Shown one piece after another: positions 53,104-60,814 of a stretch of 64,000 nt of DNA (positions are counted from its first letter, which is position 1; each line of letters opens with the position of its first letter). The DNA lies in assembly GCA_964442655.1 (NCBI GenBank), contig CAYTZM010000001.1:1-64000 (forward strand). The letters run 5' to 3'. Origin of the DNA: GCA-002727615 sp964442655 (GTDB taxonomy: Bacteria; Pseudomonadota; Alphaproteobacteria; TMED109). The notes beneath the pieces were generated by a model. The model searched no databases. It saw only the letters and a list, made by a program, of their open reading frames with translations, and was not told where the DNA came from. The position numbers and the translations under genes are program-made.

Positions 53104-53997
53104 TTATTTTATTTTTTTTAAAAAAGAATCAATTAGACCACTTGGAGCAGTAATTATATGTTCTTTTTGCGGAAATTTTCCATTTTTTACTTCTGTAATG
53201 AAATCTTTAAAACCACCAATTCTTTCTTTTTGCATGTTTTGTTTTAATTTATATAGATCTCTATATTGTTTTGAATGTCTGGGATAAGGAGGTCCATTAT
53301 TTCCTAATATGTCATCTGCAAATAAGAATTGAATATCACCTCCACTTCCGGCCCCAATAGATGATGTTAATAGATTGGTTCTTTTACTAATTTCAATCAA
53401 CAATTCTTCTGGAATAACTTCTACTTCTACTGCATATGCACCTGCATCTTCAAATATTTTTATTTGATTATAGATCCAAATGGCTTCATCAATATTTTTT
53501 CCTACTGCTTTAAGCCCCCCAGTCCATGTGCTTCTTCTAGGAACTAATCCAGCATGAGCTTGAACTGGTACACCTGCTTCTGTTACAGCAGAAATTAATT
53601 TTGGACTCCACTGTGTCATTACTGCATCGGCTCCAATTTCCATGGCCTTATAGGCTAAACGAATTGCTTCAGTTTCACTAGCTGCAGCAATAAGGGGAAC
53701 AGAAAAAGACATAAAGGTATTTGGAGCAGCTTTTCTAATATTAATAGCTAATTCAGGATTGTTAGGGTCAAACCTAACCTTCATAGTGTCTATACCAGCT
53801 TCTTCAGCCGCTGCAGCTTCTTCTATGGAGAAAGGAACAGTTTCTACCATAACTTTTTTACCTTTTTGGTCTCTTAAGTCTTTAACAGTATAATTTCTAG
53901 TGCCATAAGCCCCTCCAACCGTCATAATCCTTTTTAAACCTTTTTTTTCTGCATCTCTAGATGGTATATTTCCATCTCCTGTAGCATGACTAGCCAT
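53104..53997 (-). CDS. PanB (ketopantoate hydroxymethyltransferase) paralog with altered active site
   Basis: 297 aa, clearly related to PanB over its length: YTVKDLRDQKGKKVMVET, AHAGLVPRR (147-155), AYAVEVEVIPEELLIEIS (catalytic Glu region), SIGAGSGGD and the ending EVKNGKFPQKEH. The metal-binding positions are changed: TAYD is TVPF (53-56), GDSLG is RFDPN (75-79), DxPF is FSVPL (98-102) and the Lys-x-Glu substrate site is MTQW (127-130). It is therefore unlikely to make ketopantoate. Cotranscribed with PhyH. A metal-independent lyase or aldolase-like role is possible. Confidence 0.82.
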   Translation of the reverse strand: MASHATGDGNIPSRDAEKKGLKRIMTVGGAYGTRNYTVKDLRDQKGKKVMVETVPFSIEEAAAAEEAGIDTMKVRFDPNNPELAINIRKAAPNTFMSFSVPLIAAASETEAIRLAYKAMEIGADAVMTQWSPKLISAVTEAGVPVQAHAGLVPRRSTWTGGLKAVGKNIDEAIWIYNQIKIFEDAGAYAVEVEVIPEELLIEISKRTNLLTSSIGAGSGGDIQFLFADDILGNNGPPYPRHSKQYRDLYKLKQNMQKERIGGFKDFITEVKNGKFPQKEHIITAPSGLIDSFLKKIK

Positions 53998-54014
53998 ATA
54001 ATTTCTCCTATTTA

Positions 54015-54167
54015 TTATTCTGATATAGCTTCATCTACTTCATCTACTGCGTCATTAGCCTTGTCTTTTGTCCATTCATATGCATCACTAGCATTTTCTT
54101 TTACAGATTCATATACTGAACAAGAAGTTAAAAATAATAGGGTTAAAAATATAATAAGAATTTTCAT
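54015..54167 (-). CDS. small lipoprotein, 50 aa
   Basis: Short gene with AAAAGGAAAAT before the ATG (54167). The peptide has a type II signal (MKILIIFLTLLFLTSCSVYE) with lipobox LTSC, and a mature part of about 33 residues rich in Glu, Asp, Ala and Lys that should form an amphipathic helix (ENASDAYEWTKDKANDAVDE). Stop is TAA 54015-54017. It lies 17 bases upstream of the PanB-like gene on the same strand. Entericidin-like small lipoproteins have similar size; no known function. Confidence 0.75.
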   Translation of the reverse strand: MKILIIFLTLLFLTSCSVYESVKENASDAYEWTKDKANDAVDEVDEAISE

Positions 54168-54248
54168 TTATTTTCCTTTTAATGTTTTATTCATATGTGT
54201 AATAATTTATAATAATTTTGAACATTTTAAAATATTAATTTTATTTTT

Positions 54249-55076
54249 ATGGTTATGAAAACTTTTAGAAAAATTTTATTTAATGGTAAAGCTAAGAAAC
54301 TTCTTGGCGAAGATTTTTGTTATAAAGATGAAAGTGGAAATTTAATTGAATTAAAAAATTATAAATGTTTGCCTCCTGTTGAGCCAAAGGTCGTAGTTTG
54401 TGTGCATCTTAATTATAGATCTAGGCTTGAAGAACTTAATAGAAAAAAGCCGGAAGCTCCTACGTATTTTTTAAAACCAGCTTCCTGTATAAACAGTCAT
54501 TTAGGGAATGTTATAAGGCCAATGGGCTGTAAATTTTTAAATTATGAAGGAGAAATAGCTTTAGTTATAAGTAAAAAAACTAAAAATGTAAGTTTAAAAG
54601 AAGCTAGGAAACATATTATGGGTTATACAATTGCAAATGATTTCGGTTTGCATGATTTTAGAGATACGGATGAAAATAGTATGGTTAGAGTCAAAGGATC
54701 AGATTCTTTAGGAGTAATAGGTCCAGATGTTGTATTAGATTGGGATTATAGGAATAAATCAATTAAAACGTTTTTAGATGATAAAGTTGTTCAAGATTCT
54801 AATACAAATGATTTACTTTGGTCTCCAGAATATTTGCTTTCAGATTTATCTCGATCAATAACATTTAATAAAGGAGATATAATACTTACAGGTACACCAT
54901 CAAATTCGAGGCCTGTTAATCCTAATTCAATAGTTAAAGTAGAAATAGAAGGTTTAGGGGCTTTAGAAAATCCTATAGTTGAGGGAGAGTATTCGTTAGA
55001 TCAAGGAGTTGGTGCAAAACCACAAGACTCTCAACACATAAGATCTATTTCTTTAGGTTCAGATAATAAGGGTTAA
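54249..55076 (+). CDS. fumarylacetoacetate hydrolase family protein
   Basis: 275 aa FAH-fold enzyme. Conserved parts: PKVVVCVHLNYRSRLEELN, YFLKPASCINSH, metal-ligand pair in NYEGEIALVISK (E...E) and DFGLHDFRDTDENSM, then IILTGTP near the C-terminus. Related enzymes cleave or isomerise 2-keto acids (fumarylpyruvate, oxepin or sugar-derived keto acids). No Shine-Dalgarno is seen before ATG 54249 or ATG 54255, so translation may be leaderless. Followed 13 bases later by a hydratase gene of a complementary type. Confidence 0.86.
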   Translation: MVMKTFRKILFNGKAKKLLGEDFCYKDESGNLIELKNYKCLPPVEPKVVVCVHLNYRSRLEELNRKKPEAPTYFLKPASCINSHLGNVIRPMGCKFLNYEGEIALVISKKTKNVSLKEARKHIMGYTIANDFGLHDFRDTDENSMVRVKGSDSLGVIGPDVVLDWDYRNKSIKTFLDDKVVQDSNTNDLLWSPEYLLSDLSRSITFNKGDIILTGTPSNSRPVNPNSIVKVEIEGLGALENPIVEGEYSLDQGVGAKPQDSQHIRSISLGSDNKG

Positions 55077-55089
55077 AAGGGAGATAACT

Positions 55090-55863
55090 TTGTTTATACT
55101 TAATGCTAAACCTTATATGAAAGCGTGGAATAAAAGAATTATTAATGAGAATTTAGCAAATAAGCATATCCCTTTAACTAAAAAGCAAGCATATGATATT
55201 CAATATTTTTATGAAAAATCTAGTAAAAGTGATTTGTTAGGTTGGAAAATTGCGGCGACAAGTGTAGAAGGACAAAAACATATTGGAGTAGATGGACCTA
55301 TTGCTGGAAGGTTAATAAGGGAAAGATTTTATAATTCAGGATCTTCAGTTTCAATTAAGAACAATCAGATGAAAGTTGTTGAAGCAGAGTTTGCTTTTAA
55401 ACTTTTGAGAGATATTTATCCGAGATCCTTAGAATATTCAATTAAAGATGTTACAGAGAATATAGAGAGTGTTTATCCTGCTATTGAGATTCCAGATTCT
55501 CGTTTTTTAGATTTTCATAAGATAGGTGCTAATCTTTTAATTGCTGATAATGCTTGTGCTGGAGATTATGTGTTAGGAAGTAATTTTAAAAATTCATTTA
55601 GAGAGATAGATTTTATAAATTTTAAAGTAAATTGTTATAAAAATAATAAATTTGCTGAAGAAGGAGTAGGTAGTAATGTTTTGGGAAGTCCTTTATTAGC
55701 ATTGAAATGGTTTATTAATGAAATGAAAGAATTAAAGATTAATCTTAAGAAAGGTCAGATTATTTTAACGGGAACATCCATAAAACCTTTATTAGTTGAG
55801 GTTGGGGATCAAATTAAAATGGATTTTGGTAAAATAGGCTCAGTAAGTTGTAATTTAACTTAG
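55090..55863 (+). CDS. 2-keto-4-pentenoate hydratase (MhpD/HpcG)-like protein
   Basis: 257 aa. The family signature LLGWKIAATSVEGQKHIGVDGP (about residues 49-69) and the metal-binding block VVEAEFAFKLLRD (E-x-E) followed by YPAIEIPDSRF (E, D) are intact. It hydrates 2-keto-4-enoic acids or acts as a decarboxylase-related enzyme in aromatic or sugar-acid breakdown. TTG start with GGGAG six bases upstream. With the preceding FAH-family gene it forms a probable two-step module. The 3' end overlaps the convergent epimerase gene by nine bases. Confidence 0.84.
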   Translation: MFILNAKPYMKAWNKRIINENLANKHIPLTKKQAYDIQYFYEKSSKSDLLGWKIAATSVEGQKHIGVDGPIAGRLIRERFYNSGSSVSIKNNQMKVVEAEFAFKLLRDIYPRSLEYSIKDVTENIESVYPAIEIPDSRFLDFHKIGANLLIADNACAGDYVLGSNFKNSFREIDFINFKVNCYKNNKFAEEGVGSNVLGSPLLALKWFINEMKELKINLKKGQIILTGTSIKPLLVEVGDQIKMDFGKIGSVSCNLT

Positions 55864-56799
55864 ATTTTTTAATTCTTTCAACCAATTTTTTATAGATTTC
55901 TTAAGGTTATATTGTAATTTAAATTTTAAATCTTTGTTTAAGACTTTAGGGTCCATTATGGGGTAAGTTGCTCCTTCGCCTAAATCTTTAATTATAATGT
56001 ACTTGCCACTATTTTTATTAAAAGATTCTTCTAGTCTTTTTGAGTTTGTTCTAAATGAAGGACAATTATATATATTTTTTAAGTTGGATTGAGCATTTAA
56101 AAGTTTGGTGATAATTTCAACTGCGTCCTTTATGTAAATTAAATCTAAAGAAGATGAAACTATAGGGATTGTAATTTTTTTTCTTTTTATTATTGATATA
56201 GCCATATCAGATATTCCCGATGCCACTCCTCTATAGTTTAGACCAGGACCAATAATAATAGGGAAACGTATGCCAGTAATGCTCATATTATAATTTTTTA
56301 TATAATATTTAGTTATTTCTTCGGCTAAGACTTTTGTAAGTCCATAATTAGTTGTAGGAGATAATTTAGAAGATTCTGTCACTTTTTTATATTGATAAAA
56401 GGATTCTTCTCCGAAAACTACTGTTGAGCTAGACCAAATTATTTTTATATTATTTTTATTTTTAAGTATGTCTAAAAAGTTTTTAAAGGAATTAACATTT
56501 ATTAACATAGCTTTTCTAAAATTTTCATTGGCCGCTTTTAATAATCCATTTCCATTTCCTCCCCAGGCTGCAAGCCAAATAATATAGTCCCAGTCTTCCA
56601 TATTAAGGGACTTTTTGAGATATTTATTATTTTCTACACTGTGTTTGAAACAATGCTTAAGATTATATTTTTTTATTTCTTTAAATTTTACTTTTGTGTC
56701 GAGTATAGATATTTCATAATTATTACATGATAGGGACTGAATAAGCCATTTTCCTAAAAATCCTGAGCCTCCTATTAATAAAATTTTCTTTTTATTCAT
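55855..56799 (-). CDS. NAD-dependent epimerase/dehydratase (extended SDR)
   Basis: 314 aa extended short-chain dehydrogenase. Nucleotide motif ILLIGGSGFLGKWLIQSL at the N-terminus, Ser in IIWSSSTVVFGEES, and YxxxK as TNYGLTKVLAEE (Tyr about residue 149). Such enzymes epimerise or dehydrate nucleotide sugars. C-terminal substrate domain has YNCPSFRTNSKR. It converges on the hydratase gene with nine bases overlap and is divergent from the fatty-acid-hydroxylase gene. Substrate unknown. Confidence 0.87.
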   Translation of the reverse strand: MNKKKILLIGGSGFLGKWLIQSLSCNNYEISILDTKVKFKEIKKYNLKHCFKHSVENNKYLKKSLNMEDWDYIIWLAAWGGNGNGLLKAANENFRKAMLINVNSFKNFLDILKNKNNIKIIWSSSTVVFGEESFYQYKKVTESSKLSPTTNYGLTKVLAEEITKYYIKNYNMSITGIRFPIIIGPGLNYRGVASGISDMAISIIKRKKITIPIVSSSLDLIYIKDAVEIITKLLNAQSNLKNIYNCPSFRTNSKRLEESFNKNSGKYIIIKDLGEGATYPIMDPKVLNKDLKFKLQYNLKKSIKNWLKELKNLS

Positions 56800-56901
56800 T
56801 TTTCATTATTTTAATATATTATCTATCTGTATTATGATGAATATACTATAGATCTATTTTAAAAAATATGTTTTTATATACTGAGTAAAATTGAGGTAGT
56901 T

Positions 56902-57630
56902 ATGGAATTAAATAATTTAAAATCTAAGGATGAAAGATTAATCAATTTTAGAAAGACTTATAGAGAGAAAATTGATGGTTGGTATAATGGGTTTTTGCAT
57001 GTATTTATCATTTATTCTATGGGTGGGCTTTTATTATATTATTATATAAATAGCATTACAAATTTAAAATACTATGAGTTATTAATAATTCCTATTATTT
57101 TTCTATTATGCAATATTTTCGAATGGGCATTACATAAATATGTAATGCATAAACCTCGTAATTTTCCTGGAGCACGAGCAATTTATTCTCGACATGTAAT
57201 GCAACATCATCAGTTTTTTAGTGAAGATGAGATGAGATTTGCAGGAGCACATGATTGGAGAGTTACTTTTTTTCCTCCATATGCGTTAATAGTTTTTACA
57301 TTAATGTCAATCCCAGGTCTTATAATTTTAAAATTAATTTTTTCAGCAAATGTTGGTTGGTTGTTTATAATTGTAACTACTTCTATGTATTTAATATATG
57401 AAACGATGCATTTTTGTTGTCATATAGGTGATAATTTTATTGTACGTAATTTACCATTTGTAAATACATTACGTCGTCATCATGCAGCTCATCATGATCA
57501 AGGCCTAATGACAAAAATTAATATGAATTTAACTTTTCCTATAGCGGATTGGCTATTTAAAACTTCTGATTTAAAAAGAGGTTTTTTAGGTCATATTTTT
57601 AATGGTTATAGTGAAAAGTATAAAAAATAA
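56902..57630 (+). CDS. sterol desaturase/fatty acid hydroxylase family protein
   Basis: 242 aa di-iron membrane enzyme with four hydrophobic segments. Histidine boxes: HKYVMH, HVMQHHQFF, a mid box HFCCHIGDN and final RRHHAAHHDQG, all needed to bind the two irons. Acts on a lipid or an alcohol, hydroxylating or desaturating C-H bonds, probably in the inner membrane. Followed 10 bases later by a small membrane protein and then a crotonase, so it may be part of lipid or acyl metabolism. GAGGTAGTT Shine-Dalgarno. Confidence 0.88.
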   Translation: MELNNLKSKDERLINFRKTYREKIDGWYNGFLHVFIIYSMGGLLLYYYINSITNLKYYELLIIPIIFLLCNIFEWALHKYVMHKPRNFPGARAIYSRHVMQHHQFFSEDEMRFAGAHDWRVTFFPPYALIVFTLMSIPGLIILKLIFSANVGWLFIIVTTSMYLIYETMHFCCHIGDNFIVRNLPFVNTLRRHHAAHHDQGLMTKINMNLTFPIADWLFKTSDLKRGFLGHIFNGYSEKYKK

Positions 57631-57640
57631 GTAAAATAAT

Positions 57641-57886
57641 ATGCCAGTTAAATATAAAGTTGTATTATCACTTCTTGTAATTATTGTAGGTTTTGCTGTT
57701 ATATTTATAGATAATCCAGATTTATCTAGAGTGGCTTTTCTTTATGATTATTATCTATTGCCATTTTCACTTTTATTTAAAAAGTATGGGAATGTAGCAG
57801 TAATTCTGATTATTCAATTAATTATGCTCATTGGACTATGGATTTTTCCGGAAGCTAAAGGAAAAATTACTCCGGAGGATACATAA
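57641..57886 (+). CDS. small membrane protein of unknown function
   Basis: 81 aa with two membrane helices (VVLSLLVIIVGFAVIFI and VAVILIIQLIMLIGLWIF) joined by a short loop. It starts ten bases after the fatty-acid-hydroxylase gene and its stop overlaps the crotonase ATG by one base, so it is part of that operon. No family known to me. A role as an accessory to the hydroxylase is plausible but unproven. Confidence 0.7.
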   Translation: MPVKYKVVLSLLVIIVGFAVIFIDNPDLSRVAFLYDYYLLPFSLLFKKYGNVAVILIIQLIMLIGLWIFPEAKGKITPEDT

Positions 57887-58608
57887 TGAGTAAAGATATA
57901 ATTTCTACAAAAGTATTAGAACCAGGAATTTTATCAGTGATGATAAAAAATCATAAAAAAAGAAATGCGTTATCCAACCATATTAAGACTGAGATGGAAA
58001 AAATAGCTTTAAAACTTAGGGATAAAACTGATATTTCAGTAGTGATATTATCAGGAGAAAAAGGCAATTTTTCATCTGGGAATGATATTAAAGAAAAACA
58101 TGCCTTTGGATCAGGTTTAGATATTGATAAGGCAAGAAATCAAATTCGTTTGGGTTTATATATGTGTAATGCATGGACTAATATTCCTCAAATATCAATT
58201 GCTTCTATTGAGGGTGCATGTATAGGAGGAGGGCTTTCTTTGGCTTTATCATGTGATTTTCGATATTGTTCTAATGATTCTTATTTTCATGCCCCAGAAG
58301 TAGATTTGGGTATTACTTATTCGTGGGGAACTTTACCTAAATTGTTGTTATTAGTTGGTCCTGTTAAAGCTAAACTTATTGCGTTAGCGTGTAAAAAATT
58401 AGTAGCTAAAGAAATTTTAGAATGGGGTTTGTGTGAAGACCTCTCTGAGAACCCTTTTCAGAGGGCATTTGATTTTGCTAAGGAGTTAAAGAAAAAACCA
58501 CGTATTCCTCAACAAATGGTCAAAGAATCTATAAATAGATTAGTCAATCAAAATCAAATATCTATATATGAACAGGATCAAGTCTTGCTCACTAAAAGAG
58601 ATGAATAA
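57886..58608 (+). CDS. enoyl-CoA hydratase/isomerase family protein
   Basis: Crotonase-fold enzyme, 240 aa. Oxyanion hole NFSSGNDIKEKHAF (about residues 63-76) and EGACIGGGLSLALSCDFRY (about 107-125). The catalytic stretch APEVDLGITYSWGTLPKLLLLVG keeps an acidic residue. The start has a GGAGGATACATAATG ribosome site and overlaps the upstream stop by one base (TAATG). Third gene of the hydroxylase operon, a different context from the other crotonases here, so its substrate is probably different. Confidence 0.87.
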   Translation: MSKDIISTKVLEPGILSVMIKNHKKRNALSNHIKTEMEKIALKLRDKTDISVVILSGEKGNFSSGNDIKEKHAFGSGLDIDKARNQIRLGLYMCNAWTNIPQISIASIEGACIGGGLSLALSCDFRYCSNDSYFHAPEVDLGITYSWGTLPKLLLLVGPVKAKLIALACKKLVAKEILEWGLCEDLSENPFQRAFDFAKELKKKPRIPQQMVKESINRLVNQNQISIYEQDQVLLTKRDE

Positions 58609-58639
58609 ATTTTAAAATTAATAGGTTTATTAAGATAAT

Positions 58640-58668
58640 TTGCCAAAAAATCATATTTAATATATTAT
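58640..58668 (+). promoter_or_regulatory. probable promoter of cspA leader
   Basis: TTGCCA at 58640-58645, 17 bases, then TATTAT at 58663-58668, a good match to a vegetative promoter. A start at about 58672-58676 would produce a leader of about 155 nt in front of the cold-shock gene. Confidence 0.6.
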
Positions 58669-58673
58669 ATTTT

Positions 58674-58731
58674 CGCGGAATTTAGTTGGTTAACTGGAGA
58701 CCGGGCCGCGCTGTATTTTACAGTTTTTTTT
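58674..58731 (+). ncRNA. structured leader with terminator-like hairpin upstream of cspA
   Basis: An outer stem CGCGG/CCGCG (58674-58678 with 58706-58710) encloses short alternatives (AGTT/AACT at 58684-58695, CTGG/CCGG at 58694-58704). It is followed at once by CTGTA-TTT-TACAG (58711-58723) and eight T's (58724-58731), a terminator-like end. A second CTGTA at 58745-58749 could pair with the same TACAG, an alternative fold. This could be a roughly 58-nt RNA or a premature-termination switch in the cold-shock mRNA leader. Confidence 0.5.
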
Positions 58732-58830
58732 GAAGTATACTACTCTGTAGTTGTTTAAGGAGTTTTCGCCAGTCGAATGTAAGAATTTACAATTTAGTTC
58801 TCCTGAATTTATAAGATAAGGAAAGAAAAT

Positions 58831-59040
58831 ATGCCAGTAGGTGTTGTTAAGTGGTTTAATCCTAAAAAAGGTTATGGTTTCATTAGCCCTGAAGAAGGTG
58901 ATAAAGATGCATTTGTTCATATCACTGCCGTTCAAGGGGCAGGACTTGATACTTTAAATGAAGGAGATAAAGTAGAATATGAATTAGTGGAAGGTCAAAA
59001 TGGTAAAGCTTCTGCTGATAATTTAAAAATAGTTACTTAA
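58831..59040 (+). CDS. cold-shock protein (CspA family)
   Basis: Single-stranded nucleic acid binding protein of 69 aa, one cold-shock domain. RNP1 (KKGYGFISPEE, residues about 12-22) and RNP2 (DAFVHITAV) are intact. The start has AAGGAAAG eight bases upstream. A long untranslated leader (about 155 nt from a good promoter) and a strong terminator at 59055 make it a single-gene unit, as is usual for cold-shock genes with temperature-dependent mRNA stability. Confidence 0.95.
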   Translation: MPVGVVKWFNPKKGYGFISPEEGDKDAFVHITAVQGAGLDTLNEGDKVEYELVEGQNGKASADNLKIVT

Positions 59041-59054
59041 TTTACTTTTATTAG

Positions 59055-59084
59055 TCAGGGCCTTTTAATAAGGCCCTGATTTTT
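59055..59084 (+). terminator. intrinsic terminator of cspA
   Basis: TCAGGGCC (59055-59062) pairs perfectly with GGCCCTGA (59072-59079) around a nine-base loop and is followed by a T tract. It lies 14 bases after the cspA stop. The same bases encode the last codons and stop of the convergent DMT transporter gene. Confidence 0.9.
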
Positions 59085-59942
59085 AATGTCCTTTTTAATT
59101 GTAATGTAAGTTCCTGTTACAATTAATAAACTTCCAATGATTATATTTGCAGATAAAGATTCATTATATAAGAACCATCCTATAATATAGATAATAGGTA
59201 GTCTTAGGTAGTCAATTGGCAATACTATAGAAGGTTGGCTGTTTCTAAGAGCATTTGTTAAGCATAGATGAGCACCAAGAGAAGTAAATGCAAGTAAAAG
59301 AATAAATATTATATGCTCAGATATATTATAGGATATTTCACCTATAATTAATGATCCTATTATGGTAAATGGTAATTGTATTAAAGACATCCAGAATAAT
59401 ATAGATAGAGTACTATCTGTCTCCGTTAATATTTTTGTATAATTGTGAGCAAAGGCATAGGCAATTGCAGATAATAAAACTATTAAACAATTATTATTTA
59501 TTTCATTTATGTCTGGTACTAATATTATCCATGTACCTGTTAGTCCTAATATTAAAAGCACTAACTTTGAAAATGTAAGTTTGTCTTTAAAAATAAGTAT
59601 TGCTATGATAGTTGCCCAAATTGGCATTGTAAATTCAATGGAAAAAACAGTAGCTAGAGGCAATACTGTAATTCCATAAGTCCAGCTTGATTGTCCAATA
59701 AAATGAAAAAAGTTTCTAATAAAATTATTCTTTATCTGATTAGTGGCAATGCTAGTATTTTTATTTAAAAATACTAGCATTAAAATGATTATAATACAGA
59801 ATATGTTTCTAAAATTTTGTATTTCAAATGAACTATAATTGTATGAGAGCTGTCTTATCGAAATTCCCATTAAACAAAAACAAACAACAGTTCCTAACAT
59901 CCATAGTGTGCCGGATAGGTTTTTGTTTTTAATTTTTTTCAT
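59055..59942 (-). CDS. DMT family transporter (EamA domains)
   Basis: 295 aa with ten predicted helices arranged as two EamA repeats (drug/metabolite transporter superfamily). The N-terminal half begins GTLWMLGTVVCFCLMGISIR; the second repeat has IIIGSLLIVTGTYITIKK. Such proteins export or take up small metabolites; the substrate is unknown. Its last codons run through the cspA terminator hairpin, so the stop TGA is in the stem. Divergent from the DUF1499 gene. Confidence 0.87.
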   Translation of the reverse strand: MKKIKNKNLSGTLWMLGTVVCFCLMGISIRQLSYNYSSFEIQNFRNIFCIIIILMLVFLNKNTSIATNQIKNNFIRNFFHFIGQSSWTYGITVLPLATVFSIEFTMPIWATIIAILIFKDKLTFSKLVLLILGLTGTWIILVPDINEINNNCLIVLLSAIAYAFAHNYTKILTETDSTLSILFWMSLIQLPFTIIGSLIIGEISYNISEHIIFILLLAFTSLGAHLCLTNALRNSQPSIVLPIDYLRLPIIYIIGWFLYNESLSANIIIGSLLIVTGTYITIKKDIKNQGLIKRP

Positions 59943-60049
59943 AATAAATAATTTTTTTTAATTCTTAATAACTTTATAATTATATTTGTTATTTTATAAA
60001 ATGGTATTACCTTATAACTTATATAAAAGAAATAATATATAAGGATAAT

Positions 60050-60814
60050 ATGACTTATTTAAAATATAAAAAATCTAGAAATAATAATTCATTATTATTA
60101 GGTATATCTATAATATTGTTGTTTGCAACTTTATTACTTTTACTACTTGGTGTAGTTGGATTTAGGTTTAATTTTATTTCTGCTGGATATGCATTATTAA
60201 CTTTGACGAAGTACGCAATATATATTTCTTTTGCTACTAATTTTATAAGCTTAGTTTCATTAGGATATTCTTTGAATTTAGAAAGAAAATTTTTTCCACT
60301 ATTGGTTTCTGTATTCTGTTTTTGTATTAGTTCTCTAATAATAATGCAATCTTATGGTCATTTAATGAATTTAAAAAGTTCTCCCTATATAAACGATTTA
60401 AATACTAATTATGACGAAATAATAAATTTTAAAGTTTCTAAACATTCTATTCCTGATATTAATTCTTATATAATTCAAGAATATGGAGGATTCAATAGGC
60501 CATATACTAATTTAAAGTCTCTATATGTTAAGGATAAAAGCTTTGAAGAGGTATATCTTTTGTCATATTCAATTATAGAAAGTATGGATATGAAGATTTC
60601 TTATGAGAATCTAGAAGAGGGAATAATTGAAGCCGTTGATAAAAGTTTTTGGTATGGTTTTAAGGATGATTTTATAATTAGAATTGAAATGCTAATTTCT
60701 GGAAATATTAGATTGGATATAAGATCGGCATCTAGAGTTGGAAGAAGTGATTTTGGTGAAAATTATAAAAGGATAAGGACATTTATAGAAGTCTTTAATA
60801 ATAAAAATATTTAG
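60050..60814 (+). CDS. membrane protein with C-terminal DUF1499 domain
   Basis: 254 aa. Three membrane helices in the first 105 residues are followed by a soluble DUF1499 domain (from about residue 125), recognised by DKSFWYGFKDDFIIRIE and RLDIRSASRVGRSDFGENY. The DUF1499 role is not known; members occur widely in proteobacteria and photosynthetic organisms. AAGGATAAT precedes the ATG. Overlaps the convergent DUF6134-like gene by four bases. Confidence 0.83.
   Translation: MTYLKYKKSRNNNSLLLGISIILLFATLLLLLLGVVGFRFNFISAGYALLTLTKYAIYISFATNFISLVSLGYSLNLERKFFPLLVSVFCFCISSLIIMQSYGHLMNLKSSPYINDLNTNYDEIINFKVSKHSIPDINSYIIQEYGGFNRPYTNLKSLYVKDKSFEEVYLLSYSIIESMDMKISYENLEEGIIEAVDKSFWYGFKDDFIIRIEMLISGNIRLDIRSASRVGRSDFGENYKRIRTFIEVFNNKNI

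Noticed and set aside
53986..54258. Plus-strand 90-codon frame covering 53986-54258
   Set aside because: Ser/Thr-rich low-complexity peptide with no ribosome site, antisense to a well-supported 50-aa lipoprotein gene; treated as a shadow.
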